From Sphingomonas kaistensis (lineage in GTDB: Bacteria > Pseudomonadota > Alphaproteobacteria > Sphingomonadales > Sphingomonadaceae): 64,000 bases of DNA. The notes beneath the pieces are model-generated. The model was given only the letters and a program-made list of their open reading frames with translations, searched no databases and was not told the DNA's origin. Where the stretch lies: NCBI RefSeq assembly GCF_011927725.1, contig NZ_JAATJC010000001.1, forward strand, positions 1,867,001 through 1,931,000, given 5' to 3'. Below, in pieces: positions 60,101 through 64,000 of this stretch. Positions within the stretch are counted from its first letter, which is position 1, and the number at the start of each line of letters is the position of its first letter. The position numbers and the translations under genes are program-made.

Positions 60101-60529
60101 ATGTTGTCGGACTTCCGCGCCTTTATCGCCAAGGGCAACGTCCTTGGCCTCGCCGTCGCCGTGATCATCGGCGCCGCTTTCGGGACGATCGTGACGAGTC
60201 TCACCGACGACATCATCATGCCGGTGGTCGGGTCGATCTTCGGCGGCTTCGATTTCTCCAGTTACTTCGTGCGCCTTGGCGATGTGCCGGCCGGCTACAC
60301 CGGGTCGCTGACCGATTACGAGGCCCTGAAGAAGGCCGGCGTGCCGCTGCTGGGATACGGCCAATTCATCACGGTGGTGGTGAACTTCCTGATCCTCGCC
60401 TTCATCATCTTCCTGCTGGTCCGCTCCGCGGCCAAGGTGATGAAGGAGGAAGAAGCCGCCGGCCCCACCGAGGAAGTGCTGCTGCTCCGCGAGATCCGCG
60501 ACAGCCTGCGTCAGCCGCCGCTGAAGTAA
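60101..60529 (+). CDS. mscL: Large-conductance mechanosensitive channel
   Basis: A 142-residue MscL: cytoplasmic N-terminal helix and TM1 in FRAFIAKGNVLGLAVAVIIG, AAFGTIVTSLTDDIIMPVVG, a periplasmic loop of ~40 residues, TM2 in GQFITVVVNFLILAFIIFLL and the C-terminal helix EEVLLLREIRDSLR. It releases solutes under hypo-osmotic stress. AGGGGAGA precedes the ATG. Its last 19 bases overlap the convergent TSUP transporter gene. Confidence 0.98.
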   Translation: MLSDFRAFIAKGNVLGLAVAVIIGAAFGTIVTSLTDDIIMPVVGSIFGGFDFSSYFVRLGDVPAGYTGSLTDYEALKKAGVPLLGYGQFITVVVNFLILAFIIFLLVRSAAKVMKEEEAAGPTEEVLLLREIRDSLRQPPLK

Positions 60530-61269
60530 CCCCACAGCAGCCGCGCGGTCATGGCAATGCTGGCGGTGACCAGCAGCGGCCGGATCAGTTTCGCGCCGTA
60601 GCGCATGGCCGTGTGGCTGCCGAGCCAGCCGCCGGCCATCGCGCCGACTGCCATGCTGGCGCCCAGCAGCCACAGCACCTGGCCGCTCAAGGCGAACAGA
60701 AGCACCGCCGCGACATTGCTGGTCCAGTTGAAATATTTGCACAGCGCCGTCGCCCGGGTCAGCCCGTAGCCGCGCAGCGCGACGAGGGTGGAGGTGAAGA
60801 AGCTTCCGGTCCCGGGCCCGAAGAAGCCATCGTACAGCCCGATCGCTCCGCCCACCGGGGCATAGCCGGCGGCACTGAGCCGCTGGTGGGCGTCCTCGTC
60901 GCTCATCCGCGGGCTGACGAGGATGTAGACGGCATTGGCGAGCAGCAGCAGCGGAATCACCAGCGCCAGGGTGCGTGCCTCGACATATTGCACCAGCAGG
61001 GCACCGCTGGCCGATCCGGCGAACACGATTAGTGCGGTCGGCAGGTTTGCGCGCCAGTCGATCAGCCCCTTGGCGCCATAGTTGCGCATCGCGACGAAGG
61101 TGCCGCACATCGACTGCAGCTTGTTGGTGCCGAGCGCCTGGAGGGGCGGCACGCCGCTGACCAGAAGGGCCGGCATCATGATCAGTCCGCCGCCCCCGGC
61201 GATGGCGTCGATAAAGCCCGCGATCAGCGCGACTCCGGTGAGAAGAGGATAGAGCCAGAGGTCGATCAC
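60511..61269 (-). CDS. TSUP-family (TauE/SafE) membrane transporter
   Basis: A 252-residue protein with eight or so hydrophobic segments in two repeats. Signatures: LIAGFIDAIAGGGGLIMMP, QALGTNKLQSMCGT and GLYDGFFGPGTGSFFTSTLV, the paired Gly-rich motifs of TauE/SafE permeases, which move sulfite, sulfonates or other organic anions. Substrate unknown. The 3' end overlaps mscL by 19 bases. It is divergent from tgt with 86 bases between starts. Confidence 0.93.
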   Translation of the reverse strand: MIDLWLYPLLTGVALIAGFIDAIAGGGGLIMMPALLVSGVPPLQALGTNKLQSMCGTFVAMRNYGAKGLIDWRANLPTALIVFAGSASGALLVQYVEARTLALVIPLLLLANAVYILVSPRMSDEDAHQRLSAAGYAPVGGAIGLYDGFFGPGTGSFFTSTLVALRGYGLTRATALCKYFNWTSNVAAVLLFALSGQVLWLLGASMAVGAMAGGWLGSHTAMRYGAKLIRPLLVTASIAMTARLLWGYFSGG

Positions 61270-61283
61270 GCCTCCGCCCGTAG

Positions 61284-62492
<1,209 letters not shown>

Positions 62493-62506
62493 TTAAGAAG
62501 GCAGGC

Positions 62507-63508
62507 TCACTTCGCGTCCTTGCGCGACAGCCACCCGCGCAGCAGGCCTGCCGTCTCCGCCGGGCGCTCGGCGTAGAAGGCGTGCGATCCCCCCGGGACC
62601 ACCGCCATTTCGGCGCCCGCGGTCAGCCGCACGTAATCGCGCACGGTGTCGAGGCGCGCTTCGTCAAACTGGCCGACCATGAATAAGGTGCGCTTGCCGT
62701 CCAGCTTGGCGAGCAGCGGGGTACCGTCATAGGTGGCGAGCATCCCTTGCGCCGAGAATTCGCTCGGCCCCCACATCGCGTTGTAGAGCTTGCCGTTGAA
62801 GCCCTTGCCCTTGGTTCGCTCGACATAAGCGCGGGCTTCGGGTGACGGCGGCGGCGCGTCGGGGCGGCCGTTGTGCGCGGCATAGAAAGCCGTTTCCGCC
62901 GCTTGGCAGGTCGCGGCGGGGGGACGCCTGTCGCTTTCGCAGGCGAGGATATCCTTCTGCACCTCCAGGGGAAGATCGCGGATCAGGAGATTGGTCCCGA
63001 GGATCCAGTGCGGCGCGGAGATGAACGTGCCGCCCAGCACGGTCGAGGCCACATGGGTGGGATATCGCGCGGCATATTCCAGCGCGATGGCCGATCCCCA
63101 GCTGTGCCCGACCACGTGCCAGCGCTCGACGTTGAGCGCCTTGCGAATGGCTTCCAGCTCGCTGACGAAACGCTCGACCCGCCAGTTCGCGGGGTTTTCG
63201 GGATGGTCGGACATGCCGCTGTCCAACTGGTCGTAGAGGATGACCGCGCGATGGTCGGCAAGCGCCGTCAGCCCGCCGAAGGCGGTATGGGTCGAGCCGG
63301 GCCCGCCGTGAATGAAGATCACCGGGGCGGCCGCGGCGTTGAGGTCGCCGTTGATGCTGACCCACACCCGGCCCCCTTCGACCGGCACCATCAGTTCGCG
63401 GTCGGGCAGGCTCCAGGCGCGGGCCGGGGGCGCTTGCGCCGCCTTCTTCGCCGAAGCGGGAGGCGCGAGTGCCAGCGCTGCGATTGCCAGCGCGATCGTC
63501 GTTTTCAT
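62507..63508 (-). CDS. Secreted alpha/beta hydrolase, proline iminopeptidase-like
   Basis: A 333-residue exported enzyme: signal MKTTIALAIAALALAPPASA, then an S33-type fold. FIHGGPGSTHTAFGG is the oxyanion motif, HVVGHSWGSAIALEYA holds the nucleophilic Ser, EARLDTVRDY offers the Asp and PGGSHAFYAERP the His. A cap domain with PDAPPPSPEARAYVER lies between. It may release N-terminal proline or cleave esters in the periplasm; substrate unknown. It follows the 88-residue gene by 76 bases on the same strand. Confidence 0.9.
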   Translation of the reverse strand: MKTTIALAIAALALAPPASAKKAAQAPPARAWSLPDRELMVPVEGGRVWVSINGDLNAAAAPVIFIHGGPGSTHTAFGGLTALADHRAVILYDQLDSGMSDHPENPANWRVERFVSELEAIRKALNVERWHVVGHSWGSAIALEYAARYPTHVASTVLGGTFISAPHWILGTNLLIRDLPLEVQKDILACESDRRPPAATCQAAETAFYAAHNGRPDAPPPSPEARAYVERTKGKGFNGKLYNAMWGPSEFSAQGMLATYDGTPLLAKLDGKRTLFMVGQFDEARLDTVRDYVRLTAGAEMAVVPGGSHAFYAERPAETAGLLRGWLSRKDAK

Positions 63509-63584
63509 TTCGTCTGCCCCCCCGAACCCCGAGCGGGCATCATGGGCCGCAAGGCGGCGAACGCCTAGCAGATTGTCCGCCGCC

Positions 63585-63851
63585 TCAGGCCGACGCCAGC
63601 TCGTCCGCCTTGTCGAGGATTGCGAGGTCGCGCAGCAGGTGGTCCACGCTGCGGGTCATCTCAGGCAGGAACGTCACCTGGTGCCGGGCGCCGCGATAGG
63701 CCTCGGCCATCAGCACCGCGTCGATCAGGATGTTTACCACCTGCAGCTCCGCATCCTCGAGCTCGCTGAGGCGCTGCAGCCGCCCCAGCACCTTTCGGCG
63801 CGCGGCGTCGGGATCGGCGAGGGCTTCCGAGCGGGCGATGTTCCAGGCCAT
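63585..63851 (-). CDS. Hypothetical 88-residue helical protein
   Basis: A small, probably all-helical soluble protein with no recognised domain: MAWNIARSEALADPDAARRK at the start, LQRLSELEDAELQVVN and FLPEMTRSVDHLLRDL later. No signal or membrane segment. The start is well supported by AAGGAG seven bases before the ATG, and that ribosome site is buried in a perfect 10-bp stem (63852-63881). Composition and codon use fit the genome. Function unknown. Confidence 0.72.
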   Translation of the reverse strand: MAWNIARSEALADPDAARRKVLGRLQRLSELEDAELQVVNILIDAVLMAEAYRGARHQVTFLPEMTRSVDHLLRDLAILDKADELASA

Positions 63852-63881
63852 GTCTATCTCCTTGAGAGAATGGAGATAGAC
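63852..63881 (-). promoter_or_regulatory. Perfect hairpin sequestering the ribosome binding site
   Basis: In mRNA sense GTCTATCTCC and GGAGATAGAC form a perfect 10-bp stem with a 10-base loop. The stem's 3' arm contains GGAG of the Shine-Dalgarno sequence and ends right at the ATG. It could control translation (thermosensor or protein-responsive) or be a DNA operator. Confidence 0.6.
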
Positions 63882-63953
63882 GGCGGCGCGGGGAGGGGAA
63901 GCTCGGCTCGGCGCGGGCCGGCGATGGTGGAGCGTTAACGGCCGCGATAACGC

Positions 63954-64000
63954 TTAAAGCAGGTCGAGCAGACGCTCCTTGGGCCGGCACAGGGCGGTGC
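63954..64000 (-). CDS. Possible C-terminal end of a gene entering from the right
   Basis: On the minus strand an open frame ends with TAA (63956-63954) after TALCRPKERLLDLL. Only about 15 residues are visible, so the family cannot be named and the frame could be chance. The 102 bases between it and the 88-residue gene contain only the hairpin noted above. Confidence 0.35.
   Translation of the reverse strand, partial: TALCRPKERLLDLL

Overview
This 64 kb window is a continuous piece of chromosome from a high-GC alphaproteobacterium, most likely of the order Sphingomonadales. The evidence is a Sphingomonas-type alkaline phosphatase, TrcR (DUF1013), DUF1192 next to a quinone oxidoreductase, DUF4170, a general-stress (EcfG-type) promoter, and a carotenoid ketolase/glycosyltransferase pair. 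A clear bciA gene (8-vinyl reductase, used only for chlorophylls and bacteriochlorophylls) beside a BLUF blue-light receptor suggests an aerobic anoxygenic phototroph or a recent descendant of one. I see no insertion sequence, prophage, CRISPR array, rRNA or tRNA. Coding density is very high, no gene-free stretch exceeds about 180 bases, and many neighbours overlap by 1-4 bases.

Layout. 1-5.2 kb: end of a DUF885 hydrolase, a Tyr/Gly- and Arg-rich lipoprotein, and gatCAB. 5.2-10.1 kb: secreted alkaline phosphatase, BLUF protein, bciA, and two paralogous lipoproteins, the second fused to an OmpA domain. 10.1-14.9 kb (minus): yqeY-dnaG-rpoD and a VOC protein. 15-21.6 kb: carA, an FkbM methyltransferase, carB, greA and a rhomboid protease. 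21.6-23.7 kb (minus): DUF4170 and a four-gene membrane-protein operon behind an EcfG promoter. 23.8-30.1 kb: eno, ftsB, pdhA, pdhB, def and convergent purF. 30.2-34.5 kb: a lipoprotein, an acyl-CoA dehydrogenase, an ECF sigma/anti-sigma pair and a fasciclin lipoprotein. 34.6-37.4 kb (minus): a five-gene operon of DUF350, a DUF1190-like lipoprotein, a glutathionylspermidine-synthase-like ligase, a K+ channel and ThpR. 37.6-48.4 kb: Bax-inhibitor protein, serine hydrolase, dienelactone hydrolase, GST, pyridoxal-reductase-like AKR, two secreted peptidases and two lipoproteins. 48.5-52.3 kb: clpA, DUF1192, quinone oxidoreductase. 52.4-58 kb: GT-C-like membrane protein, trcR, xseB-ispA-coaD-ppiase, queA. 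58-64 kb: crtX/crtW, mscL, TSUP transporter, tgt, an alpha/beta hydrolase and an 88-residue protein with a hairpin-occluded ribosome binding site.

How the parts fit. Much of the window is housekeeping: aminoacyl-tRNA amidation, replication/transcription initiation, carbamoyl phosphate, glycolysis to acetyl-CoA, purine, CoA, isoprenoid and queuosine synthesis. Placed between these are envelope and stress modules. Isoprenoid supply (ispA), carotenoid modification (crtW, crtX) and bacteriochlorophyll reduction (bciA) form a loose pigment theme. Regulatory points of interest are the EcfG promoter at 23.7 kb, an ECF sigma factor that probably starts at CTG, an intrinsic terminator hairpin directly before trcR, and a perfect stem covering the Shine-Dalgarno sequence of the last complete gene.
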